In this document: positions 11,809 through 21,809 of the stretch, one piece after another
Position numbering within the stretch: position 1 is the stretch's first letter
Layout of the letters: each line of letters begins with the position of its first letter
Source: Rhizodiscina lignyota
Lineage: Eukaryota; Ascomycota; Dothideomycetes; Aulographales; Rhizodiscinaceae
Length of the DNA stretch: 64,000 bases
Reading direction: 5' to 3'
Assembly (NCBI GenBank): GCA_010015805.1
Contig: ML978122.1
Coordinates: forward strand, 964,453 to 1,028,452
Notes under the pieces: generated by a model
What the model saw: the letters and a program-made list of their open reading frames with translations, nothing else
Told to the model about the DNA's origin: nothing
Database searches by the model: none
Made by a program: the position numbers and the translations under genes

Positions 11809-14424
11809 CTATTTCATGTTCGCTAACGTCTGCTCCATCATCTGCTCAAAAGTCAGGTCTTCCGTGCCATCCACGACCGCCTGTGCCGTATCGTCCTCCA
11901 GAATTTCGATCACCTCCGCCGGCGTGGCTGGGAGTGAGGTGCCTGGCTGCGGCGTGGATGGCTGTTGCTGTTTCACCTTCTCCCTCTTCGCAGTCAATGC
12001 TGCCTGTCTTTCCTCCTTCAATGCAGTCCACGCTGCCTGTCTTGCCTCCCTCAACTTATGCACGTCCCCTCGCTGAATAGCCGTGCTCCAGATATGGATG
12101 GCATGATCGGGATGCATGCCAGCCACGATGTCTGACATCATCCAATTGATGTGCCTGATCAGCTCCTGTGGCGACCAGACCATGACGCGATCGTGGCGGG
12201 GTTTCTTGTGGGAGTTCCAGTGTATGCCGCACGCGTTGCAGAGCGTGTGTTCCCTGAACTGCGAATCGTTGGGCGACAACCTGCTCTTATACACCACATG
12301 CTCGATCGCCTTGGTCTCTGGATGCCGAAAGGTGAAGATGGGAAGGCCGGTGTAGTCCGAGGGTATGGGACCGGCGAAGCGATAGGAGTAGAGCTTGCGC
12401 CATGTAGGTGTTTCGAGCTCGCCACAGTCCTCGCAGTACCGAGGCACCTTGCCTTGGGCTACAGCTTCGTCCAGCCTGTTCACGATGCGTTCCTTGCGTC
12501 TCGAAGCATTGGTGCCACGGGCGGCTTTGTCGGTTGCTGCTGGGTTGACAGACTTCCAGGGCATGGTCTTGAGTCTTTGTTGTCGCAACTTCTCGATTCG
12601 TTCGCTTCCGTCGGATGACTGACCACGGGAGAGGGGCTGGCTTTGCTGACCCTGCGGTTCCTGCCGAGCTCGCTCGTTTTGCTCAGGTTGCTGCACTGGC
12701 GGCTGCTGGGGAATACACGCCTTCTTCATCTGGCTGGGCTGAACTGGTGGTTGTTGCACTGGCGACTGCCGGGGCACACACGTCTCTCCCGTCTGGCTCT
12801 CCTGAACTGGCTGCTGCTGGGAGGTTTCGCCAGGAGATGTTGTACCAAGGGAAGGCTCGCCCGGCTGAATTTGATGCAGCCAGCGGTAATCGTCATGGAG
12901 TGTTAGATCAAGCTGCTGCTCGAGCTGGCTCTTCTGCTCGTGCTGACCTGCATCGTTTCGGTGAGCTGACGGTTGCTCGCTATAATATGCGGAATCGTGG
13001 AAAATTAATTCAGCGTCGAATGGCTCAGTCGTCTCGAGGCGGAAAAACTCGTCGACGGCGGAGAAGTCGGTGTCGAAGTTGGCGAAGGGGTTGACATCGA
13101 AGGCCTCGGTTGGGAATTCTGTCGCAGGTCCAGTTGGAAGCTCCGTCAGAGGCCCATTGGGAAGTTCACTGAGAGGTCCAGTTGGAGCTTCAGTTGCCGG
13201 TCCAGTTGGGAGCGGACTAGAAGGATACGCTGGCGGAGATGACCCGAAAGCGGATCTGGGAGACTGATTCTCGTTGACATTTTCTGAAGGGCTTTCAGGA
13301 GTAACTGGTGTCGTCGGGTTGTGCTCGTTAGGGACGGTGAGGGACGAGTCAATCCGTAGAGAGCTTGGAACAGGGGCTCTCACGCGAGGACCACGTGATC
13401 CTCTACGCTCCGGCCGGGGCGTTGGAGCTCGTATCGGGGCATCAGACTGCTTGGGTTGCTCTTGCAGATTCGGGAGGATAGGTCTGTAGTTACGCACTGA
13501 CGCTGCGGTTGTAGCAAGCTGGAGAGGGGTCTTATCAGATACAATCGCAGATCCCGATGGCTTCGAGGCCGGAGTGAGCCGTGCTCTTTTCTTCGGTGGC
13601 ACATTTTCGACACCAAGGTCTTGGGACGGATCGATATTTTCAACGGACCTCCTCTTGGTGGGCGAACCAGGTTGGGGGCTATCAGCAGGTGTTGAGCAGT
13701 CGACCCCATTTCCATTCCAGTCAATGGGTGGACCATAGGCAGAAGCTGTGCTGGACATGTCATATGATTGTCCAAATGTCATGTCCATGAACTGATAGTC
13801 ATTTACCGTTGTGTTTACGACAGGACGCGCCCTCGGCGGCGAAATGTTGCGGAAGTCCTCGAGCTGTTGCTGATATTCGCGTCTCGACCGATATGGAGCT
13901 GGTGTCAGGTTGAGTTTGACTTCAAGTGTCTCCGCGTTGTTGGCGTTGTTGAAGAGAGCGGTGATGTTCTTGCACACCCGGCCGGCTATTCGTGGCTGAT
14001 TTTGTCGCTCGCGGTCTGAAAGGAGCCACGACAGCATCCCGTGTCCGACTTGTGGTGTACCTTCTTCAAGACAATCGTACGCGTAGACTGCGAAATCAGC
14101 GTGCTTGAGTTTAGGAAGGAGGTCTGGAGATTGGGCGAGTATAGCGTCGACGCAACGGATGAGACTGACGGCACAGTACTGGACAGGCTGGGCAGTAGGG
14201 CCGAGAGGGATTGGAAGGACTTCGACTGGATCAGAGGCGCGAGCTAGAAAGTTGTTTTTGCCATCAAGCGAGTAGAGCACCTTGAGCTGCATCAGGCGAC
14301 GGGAAGTTGGCGTGCCAGGCGTGCCAGGCGTTGCAGGTGAGTTCGGACGAGACGTCCAAAACGCGTAGCCTCCCTGCCAGGACTGCGCAGGAGAACCCAT
14401 TTGGAAAATCTGAGGGCCAGACAA
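11809..14424 (-). CDS. ams2: Ams2-like GATA-type transcription factor
   Basis: One uninterrupted frame of 871 residues. The N-terminal domain (about 45-130) has LKVLYSLDGKNNFLARA, then FAVYAYDCLEEGTPQVGHGM, the arrangement found in fungal Ams2-type GATA factors. The zinc finger is C-terminal: C664-x2-C667 followed by TPTWRK, then LCNAC (C729/C732) and GIHWNSHKKPR. The loop between cysteine pairs is about 60 residues, against 17-20 in ordinary GATA fingers. Ams2 in fission yeast activates histone genes and supports CENP-A loading; the same role here is inference. The middle is disordered, with glutamine/proline-rich activation-like sequence and four 24-base repeats encoding GP(A/L)TE-type units. 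The C-terminus has a charged helix (REARQAAWTALKEERQAAL) and a SUMO-interaction-like EVIEILEDD. It shares a 630-base divergent promoter with SmD2. Confidence 0.85.
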   Translation of the reverse strand: MSGPQIFQMGSPAQSWQGGYAFWTSRPNSPATPGTPGTPTSRRLMQLKVLYSLDGKNNFLARASDPVEVLPIPLGPTAQPVQYCAVSLIRCVDAILAQSPDLLPKLKHADFAVYAYDCLEEGTPQVGHGMLSWLLSDRERQNQPRIAGRVCKNITALFNNANNAETLEVKLNLTPAPYRSRREYQQQLEDFRNISPPRARPVVNTTVNDYQFMDMTFGQSYDMSSTASAYGPPIDWNGNGVDCSTPADSPQPGSPTKRRSVENIDPSQDLGVENVPPKKRARLTPASKPSGSAIVSDKTPLQLATTAASVRNYRPILPNLQEQPKQSDAPIRAPTPRPERRGSRGPRVRAPVPSSLRIDSSLTVPNEHNPTTPVTPESPSENVNENQSPRSAFGSSPPAYPSSPLPTGPATEAPTGPLSELPNGPLTELPTGPATEFPTEAFDVNPFANFDTDFSAVDEFFRLETTEPFDAELIFHDSAYYSEQPSAHRNDAGQHEQKSQLEQQLDLTLHDDYRWLHQIQPGEPSLGTTSPGETSQQQPVQESQTGETCVPRQSPVQQPPVQPSQMKKACIPQQPPVQQPEQNERARQEPQGQQSQPLSRGQSSDGSERIEKLRQQRLKTMPWKSVNPAATDKAARGTNASRRKERIVNRLDEAVAQGKVPRYCEDCGELETPTWRKLYSYRFAGPIPSDYTGLPIFTFRHPETKAIEHVVYKSRLSPNDSQFREHTLCNACGIHWNSHKKPRHDRVMVWSPQELIRHINWMMSDIVAGMHPDHAIHIWSTAIQRGDVHKLREARQAAWTALKEERQAALTAKREKVKQQQPSTPQPGTSLPATPAEVIEILEDDTAQAVVDGTEDLTFEQMMEQTLANMK
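13121..13215. repeat. Four degenerate 24-base tandem repeats inside the GATA-factor gene
   Basis: Units begin near 13121, 13145, 13169 and 13193 and share a GGTCCAGTTGG core. On the minus strand they encode 8-residue units of the type GPATE(A/F)PT or GPLSELPN. They lie in the disordered linker, so copy number may vary without harming the fold. Confidence 0.75.
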
Positions 14425-15054
14425 GCTGGAGATGCTTATTCAGATTCAGATGGGACGGTTTTGAGAGTTGTTTTGATGCTTGGTTGAGTGCAATTGCTGT
14501 TTGACGCGAAAGCAGTAGCGTGTCTCGTGTGCAGAAAGTGCAGTAAGGAAACGAAGGTCAGAGGAAAAGAATGAGCGAGCCTATATAGAATGCACACAGT
14601 ACTTTGGTACTGAGGTTGATGAGCATCCGTTGGGGCATAATCAGAGAGGATCTGTGTGGGCGATGGAGTGGAAGGTTGACGGTTGAAGATGGAGCGAGCT
14701 CACGACGCGTTGGTTTTGGAAGTACCGCGTCGCCGTTGATACCAGGTACGTGACGCCAATCGCGAGTCGCGGTCCGCACCGACCATGCTCCCGGAAAGGT
14801 GCCGAACCTAGCAGTAGCAGAGCCAAGAGCCGCGCTAACACGGCCGCGCTAGTGCGCTGCACAACTCTTCATCACCTTGTCGTTTAATATCCACCTCTCT
14901 TCCCCGCAACCATCTCTTTTCCATCAACGCTACACAACCCCGATTGACGCTGCTAGTCTACTCAACAAATCGAGGCGAGTCACCTGTCATAAATCATTCT
15001 CCCTTTACTAGCAGCCAATCGCTCTCACGGAAATTAGAATTCGAATCACGCGCC
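14425..15054. promoter_or_regulatory. Divergent promoter, GATA factor and SmD2
   Basis: This 630-base gap separates two head-to-head genes. The 150 bases before the SmD2 ATG are pyrimidine-rich (CTCTCTTCCCCGCAACC, then CTCTTTTCCATC), as is common in fungal housekeeping core promoters. No clear TATA box. Confidence 0.45.
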
Positions 15055-15542
15055 ATGTCCGAGGCAAAAATCCAGTTCGTGTTCATCGATTCAACACCAA
15101 ACGCTCCAGCTAACAAGTACAGGGAGTTGCAGGCAAAGCCACGCTCTGAGCTGACGTGGGTTATCATTCGCGCAACCAATTTCGTTCGAAACTGACAGAT
15201 TTGCTGTAGAGAGTGGGAGATCGGCCAGATTGAGGAACACGAGTTCAACTCCGGCCCTCTGTCCATCCTCCAGACCGCCGTGCGCAACCGCGTCTCAGTC
15301 CTCATCTCCCTTCGGAACAACCGCAAGCTGCTTGCCCGCGTCAAGGCTTTCGACCGCCATTGCAACATGGTCCTGGAGGGCGCGAAGGAGATGTGGACCG
15401 AAACGTCGAATAAGAAGCCCGTGAATAAGGATCGCTATATTAGCAAGCTGTGAGTAGGCAAACACCCACCCCCATTGCTAAATAGTTACGTTCTTTTAGC
15501 TTCCTCCGCGGCGACTCGGTCATTCTCGTCCTTCTCAGCTAG
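15055..15542 (+). CDS. smd2: Small nuclear ribonucleoprotein Sm D2
   Basis: Four exons: 15055..15074, 15123..15155, 15210..15449 and 15500..15542; 111 residues. SmD2 is one of seven Sm proteins forming the ring on U1, U2, U4 and U5 snRNA. Sm motif 1 is seen as [20 protein letters not shown] then [12 protein letters not shown], and Sm motif 2 as [11 protein letters not shown] at the C-terminus. The joined N-terminus reads [20 protein letters not shown], matching the usual KPRSELT segment. The first intron (48 bases) has a non-standard GTTCGT donor but a perfect GCTAAC branch; reading through it would insert 16 residues not typical of the family. Introns 2 and 3 (54 and 50 bases) are standard. 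The family is certain; the first intron is likely but unproven. Confidence 0.92.
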
Positions 15543-15760
15543 ATGCGATTGTTCTCACCGACTTCCATCCGACGCTTTGCATTTTGAGCGGGCTACATGG
15601 TGTTACAGGGTTAACCGGGATTTTCTTGTGTGTGCTTAGGGGGAGGCACCGTCGGGTTGCTGTGTGACTCGTGGAATGGCCTGGCATGGCATACCATGTT
15701 CACGCGATAGCGCGCGTGTAATCGCAGCAAGAGCAGAAAATTCCAATCGATTGGGTTATA

Positions 15761-17809
15761 TCAGTTCAAACCATCGCTCAAGCCAGTCAAAATCTCCGCG
15801 AGTCCATGCGCCCCTGGATCAGGCACACCTTGCCATCCTTCTCCACCTACGTAAACGGTCCGCCCCAGACTCGCCTTCATACCCCTTGTGCTTTTCGCTC
15901 CAGCATCGGCAGCCTCCGCAGCAGACTTTACGTTTCTCGTCTTCTCAAGCGTCTCCACAAATGGATGTAGCGCATCAATCAATGTCCGATCGCCTGGCTT
16001 GGCCGGAGTGTATTTGCTCAGAGACTGTAATGATGATGCAAGAGCCTTCGACCACGTCTCAACCGTGACGGCCTGTGCAGAAGATGAATCCTGTGTGCGT
16101 AGCCCATTTGCCAAGGCATTGAGAAAGATTGCATAGAGGGCTCCTGATGTACCGTCCATCGTGTTCTCGACACTCCCTATGATACGATCGAGGAACAGCA
16201 CGGCATCGTCAGTTGGTCTTGATGTGTCCAATACCTTGAGGATTGCTGCACAAAAGGGTCAGCCACATGTTTGACGCCTTCAAAGGCACAGCCATCGCAC
16301 CTTCTGCTCCACGTTTCAGTCCAATGCCACAATCTCCGTCTCCAACAATCGTATCGTACTGTGTGATATCTGCTTCTGCTGCAATCACTCTATTCAGTCC
16401 GCTTGTCAGAGCCTTCTTTGCCAGCTCGTGGTCAACTACAAAGTATTATCAGCGGCGAGGCAAGGCTTGGAGAGCCTGGTTTTCAATCTTACTCTTCAAA
16501 TTGCTTGTCACTTCTCCTTCCTCTGATGCTTGCGTTGCAGCCTTCCCGGCATCTGTTTGGCTACCTGCCGCCCATGTCTTCGTGGAAATGGCCGCAGCCC
16601 AACCTGTCGCTTCTGCTGGTGCATCGAGCAGCTCCAGCATTGATTTTCCGAGCCCGGTGTCTCTAATCCTCAACAGTGTGATGCTGAATCCAAGGCCATT
16701 CAGACTGGTCATAAACGTGCCAGAGATTATCCTAACCGGCTTTATGCTGTAATCTTTCTGCAGCTGCTCCACGGCCTCGTTCGTAATGCCTCCGAGTTCA
16801 AGGACGCTGGTGCCACCTAGGTTGTTAATGAACAGGACCACTTCGTCCTTGGACGAGACGTCAAGGAAACTTCGATCCGAATCTGACTGATCTAGCAGGT
16901 GGCCGAGCATCTTTTTGACAAGTCCAGGTAGGTCATCAGTGGCCTTTTCTGATCCTGGCTCCTATTTCATGTCAATCTATGGGTATTTCTCCGAGAAGGG
17001 CGTTCCACTTACGTTGTGTATTCCCATGCCAATCTCCGCCTCGTCCTCCTTCAACTCCTCGTCACTTGCCTGGGGCTTCTCTCGGCCTGGAACATGTACG
17101 TGCGACAGAGATGTTCCAATCGATACGATATTGTCCGACACCAGTTGCGCAACTCCCGCGACTTCCTTCAACGAAGCTCTAAACACGCATCAGCCATTCC
17201 ACCATCCCCACGAGCGAAGCGAACCACTCACCCCGTCGCAGCCAACGCTCCCGAGATCTTATGCACCAGCACCGTCCCTGCAATTCCCCTCCTCCCGACC
17301 TTTCCACCCTGCTCCCTCCCAACTCCGACATCGTCCCCGACAACCACCATCTCGACCTCCCGCCCGCTCGCTTTGGCCTTCTCGACCGCCATCCCGAAAT
17401 TCAGCACATCACCCGTGTAGTTCATCACCGTGACGAGAATGCCCTTCTCTCCGCTCACGCGCTGCATCAGGCACCGCCGGATCTGCTCCGCCGACGGGCT
17501 CGCGAATATCGTCCCCGCGACGGCACCCGTGAGAAGGCCATGGCCCACAAACGCTGCGAATGACGGCTCGTGCCCGCTTCCGCCGCCAGAGACGATGGAG
17601 ACTTGGGGCGCCGGGAGGGAGGACGGCTTGCGGTATATCACTTTGTTCTCGGCGTCGAGGTCGACGGACGGGTTGGTGAGGGTGACGGCGCGGAGGGCCG
17701 TGTTTACGAGGTGTGTCGGGTCATTAATGAAATGCTTTGCTGCAGGAGAGTCAATTGCTCCGTAGCTATATTCTCTACTATCAGAAACGAAGCTTGGCTT
17801 ACCAGACAT
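15761..17809 (-). CDS. dak1: Dihydroxyacetone (glycerone) kinase
   Basis: Six exons: 17809..17803, 17739..17232, 17178..17013, 16961..16493, 16435..16301 and 16245..15761; 589 residues, the usual size. The enzyme phosphorylates dihydroxyacetone with ATP in the cytosol, for glycerol catabolism and detoxification. The DhaK domain (about 1-340) shows VSGGGSGHEPSFAAFVGHG and GMGIHNEPG, whose His226 is the residue expected to bind substrate covalently. The DhaL domain (about 390-589) shows IVGDGDCGIGLKRGAEA for ATP-Mg binding and MDGTSGALYAI. The first coding exon is only 7 bases (ATG TCT G), so the product begins MSAKHFINDPTHLVNTALRA as expected for the family. All five introns are 51-63 bases. 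An upstream in-frame ATG would read through intron 1 and is rejected. The gene converges with SmD2, 218 bases apart. Confidence 0.95.
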
Positions 17810-18995
17810 CTTGAACGTGTCTTCGGGGCTCAACTTGGTGGTGGCTTTTGCTCGTGAGTTTCCAGAACGATCTGCCGGAAGTCACGAAGCTCTATTTATT
17901 TCATTTCCAGCTTAAACGAGCATCCGGCCATCGCACCGATACGAATTGAGCGCTCGAGCCTGAACGAGAGCTCAAGGGTGAAATGCTTGCAATTGCGGGG
18001 GCCAATTGCGGGGCTGGCTTGTCATCCAAATTCACGATATGTCACCGATCCGATGGATTGGAAGGCGAAATAATGGCAACTAGTTTCAAGAGCTTTTTGC
18101 GAACTTGTGCCTGTTGATCTTATCTGCTTTCGAGGCTAGGTGCAAAGATTGGGATGTTGTAAATGGGTAGTGCATCATCGTTTCCAAAAACGGTAAGTAT
18201 GGCTACACTTTCCTGAATAGAGAGAGAGCTAACTACGATTGTTAGCTTAAGTCCGACAACAATTGCAACCACTCCTAGAGATCTAGAATATCTGAAGGCT
18301 CGGTACTGTGTACAATGGATCGTATTTATTAGAAACGCGCGCCATTATGATTTACTATCTGTGTTGACCTTGAAGGATTGTCACCCTGGCAGTTCGAGGC
18401 CGTTGATACAGCAGACAACCTCCTTCACATGGTCACCAAAGCTCATGCCCTTCGTTCCATTCTTCTGTCCTACTCTTGCTTGAGATGCCATCCCGCTACT
18501 CATCGAGTCGAGAATACTGATGATACTTGTCTCTGCATCGACCATCACAGCAACCCAGAGTGCATACCCCCTGCATAAGGAAAAATGTCTGCTGTGTTAC
18601 GGTTGAAGGTCATTTTGGCCGAGAGGTCCCAGTTTCAGTAATCACAGTCCAATTAAGACCAGAGGGTAGATCATCCTAACGATCCAATACCTTGAAGTTC
18701 AATCGTCCTGCGTCGAAGTAGTGGATTCCCCTGGGCACAGCCCTCTCGAGCATCAATACGGACATCGCCGGGATCCGCTCATGGAGGAGGGAACGTTCGC
18801 ACACACATTATTTGTAACTCGATAGAGATGTCAAACACTAACGCGTAACAAACTTTTTGCATCCAATTCAAGGGTGCTTCCATGCTATCTCTGCGCTTTC
18901 CGGTGTAAAAGGAACTTTGGTATCCCAAGTAAGAAGCCTTAATGCATATCCCAAACCCTAACCCTATTACCCCATTATGCAAATGCCCACGTATC
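17810..18995. other. Intergenic, kinase promoter and DUF8004 3' flank
   Basis: About 1.2 kb between two minus-strand genes. It is AT-richer than the genes and contains only short frames. Two tandem CCCTAA units (AAACCCTAACCCTA) sit at 18954-18967, just downstream of the DUF8004 stop. Nothing else recognised. Confidence 0.45.
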
Positions 18996-21809
18996 TCATC
19001 CTCGAAAACTCCCAAAGTACCCAGATGCCCAATCATTCTGCTCCGGCGTAAGAGAGGTAGGCCCCAACGTCGGACTAGCCATCCTGCGAGGGCTCCGAAT
19101 CGGTAATGAGGGCTTGAGCGCGCCTCCACGCACCGCGATGTCGTCTTGCCCTGCCACTCCTCCCTTGTCCATCAAGCTCAGGTCGTTGATGTTTGGGAAC
19201 AGCGCCATCCCGATGTTATTAGGGCTGGGCACACCAGCCATCCGGCCTATGTTATGGCCGTCCAACTCGCTGCGAATAGCACCACCCTCGTGGAGGTCAT
19301 ACATCGTCCGGGGCTCACCGTACGCCGGCGGCGTGGCCCTGTGCTCGACCCAGCGCGAGGGTGCTTCCCAGCAGTAGCTTCGCTCTTGGCTGGACTGGAT
19401 GTAGCGCGGCGGGTTGTCGGATGTTGGCAACCATGGCGGACAATCCTTTAGGCTCGGGCAGAGGAAGTAGTAGACGTCCTTGGTGTATTTGAGGCCCTCG
19501 GTGTCGACGGCGATCGTTGACAGAACCTGCAAGATTCCGTAGAGCAAGATCCAACGGCCCATTCGGGCAGAGGTTGGAGAAGCGATGCTCTGCGGCAGCG
19601 ACTTTTCATGCTGCTGGACGTCGTCTATCAGGTGGTTATCTACAGTGGAGAAGGAAAGTCAGCTCATCCATGAAAAGCCCTGTACCAGAATGAGAGATGC
19701 AGATACACTCACCCTCTGTAGGAAAACCAAATCTGTTGATGTTAGTTGCCCCGTTGAATGCCAGAGAAGTCTGGAAGTGCTCCTTGGGGTCTCTCTGTGC
19801 TACTGCCTTCGCTTTCTTCAAACCGCCGAAGAGTCCCTTCTTGATCGGCGCCGCTTTTTGAGGCGTCGCAGCTTGAGGCAGCAGCGGGTAAGGATAAGGA
19901 ATGTGCTGATATTTGTGCTTAGAGTCAAAAGCAACAAGCATGTCCGTTAAGGGCAGCCCAGAGCTGTCTGCAGAGAACTCAGACGATGGCCGTGTGCGCA
20001 CCATCTCCCACTTGCGGGTCGCACGAGCTTCGCTCACATCCCAAGCGACATCGCGATCGACGAAATAATCGTACATGAGGCCGAAGTCGCGCTGAAGTCT
20101 TCCTGCAATAGTGCGCGTCAACCAGCGACCTTGGGTTTTGCGCGGCGGCCATCCGTGGTACTCGCGGCCATAGTAATTGAGAAGAAAAGCTCTGAAGGCA
20201 TCAAAGCTTCGCATCGCTTCGCTGTTAGGAGCTACTCCCTCAACATCCCAAAGCTCGTTGAAATTGAAAGACGAGAGCTTCTCTTCGGCTTCGATGATGC
20301 GCAGTTGGAGTGAGTTGTATGCGTATTCGAGGTTATGACGGGAGGGACGGGAGAGACTCTTGAACTCAGGCATCTCGACTGTGTCACTTGTCATCATGCC
20401 GACACAATGGACAAAGGTTTCGGTGTAGCCCTCTTCCCAACGCACTCCGGGCATTTCACACCAAGCCAACAATCCCAGCGCTGCCTTAAGATTGTCTCTA
20501 ACGTCGTCCAAATTGCGTTCGCTCAAGTAATAAATGATATCCTGTGTACTGTCTCGGCGTTCGTTGTGGTCGTTCAGCTCGTAGAAAGTATCCATGACGT
20601 TCTGCAGGTCGGAGAGCATTTCGTACACGTCTGTGCCCACCAAAGGTCGGCCATATAGCAACGCAATAAGATTTCGTGTCGCGACATGATATCTACATTG
20701 GATCAGGGGTTGAGTGATATGAGCAGGCGCTCTGAACCAGAGCTCATGTGTAATTTCGGGCTCCGCAAAAGTTGGCTGATAGTTAACCATGGTCTGTGAG
20801 GCAACATCGCTTGGTGCACGAGATCTACCACGGTACTGCTCTTGAGCTCTACCATTGAAAGGCGCCTCTGCTGAATAATTTGGCCCTCCAGGCATTTGTC
20901 GTAAGATGGATCCGTGACCGACTATAGGGGACGACATGGTTGAGCTAACATTGCCGGGAATCGATTCATTGTCGAGTCGAAGGAATGATGGATCTCGCGA
21001 ATATCTTCCGGAACTGCGCTCTCTGCTTGCAATAGTAATGCCGTCGCCGTCTTGATCTGGCGTCAGCTCGCCGTACCTGATGAGCTGGGAAAGAAATACG
21101 GAATTTGCTTGCTTGAGAACTTCGACGTGCACGCGGAGGGAGGGACGCGGGTCTTCTTGGTTCGTTTGCTCGGTGAAGTAAATGAGACAGTCCCCATTGG
21201 AGAGCCACATGTCTCCATCCTAGCTGAAGTTAATATAAGCAATATGCTGATATATGGGGCACACACATCCTCAAGTCCTCTATATGGTTGCAGTTGGCCC
21301 GGACCTCTCCAGATCCTGAATTTGCTCCAGAGCCTGGCTGTTCCCGTGCTTGGTGCGCCTGTCTGAGCTGATATTGCAGATCGTGAGACGTTCGAGGCTG
21401 AAGTCTTCAAAGACCTTGCGGAGGGATTGAGCCCTCCGAAGGGAGTGTCGCGTCCTTTTTCGGATGATTTGATGGGCACGCCACCGCCTCTTCCACGAGG
21501 AGCTCGCGTTTCTTTACCCTTGGCGGCATACTTCTGCTTTGCCCTCGCCTCGGCACTGTCTTCACTGAGAGCCTGCGTGCCGTTCCGAGATTCGCCAGAA
21601 CCTATCGACTGTAATGAAGGGGAATATGGGGCCATGCGCTGAGGGCCATCTTGGGAAGACGGTGGCCGTTTGGGTAGGCTCCAAGCGCCTGAAGGAGAGG
21701 TCGCACGTTTTGAGAGATCAGAAATGTATTCCTTGGCAGCCTGCTTTCCTTCCTCTTTCTTGATCTGCTTTTCCACAATCTTCCGACTCCTCGCGCCTCT
21801 CGCCGCCAT
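18996..21809 (-). CDS. DUF8004-type conserved fungal protein
   Basis: Three exons: 21809..21267, 21219..19713 and 19639..18996 (introns of 47 and 73 bases); 897 residues. After a basic, disordered N-terminus (about 180 residues), the long domain opens with DGDMWLSNGDCLIYFTEQ and contains ELWFRAPAHITQ, RNLIALLYGRPLVG, GLLAWCEMPGVRWEEGY, HCVGMM, ARATRKWEMV and LTDMLVAFDSKHKYQHIP. This is the pattern of DUF8004 proteins of Pezizomycotina, which often carry a BTB-like start but have no established function. The last exon gives RMGRWILLYGILQVLSTIAVDTEGL and a YFLCPSL segment, also typical. No signal peptide is seen; the hydrophobic WILLYGILQVLSTIAV is short and probably part of a fold. Family recognition is good; role unknown. 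Confidence 0.85.
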
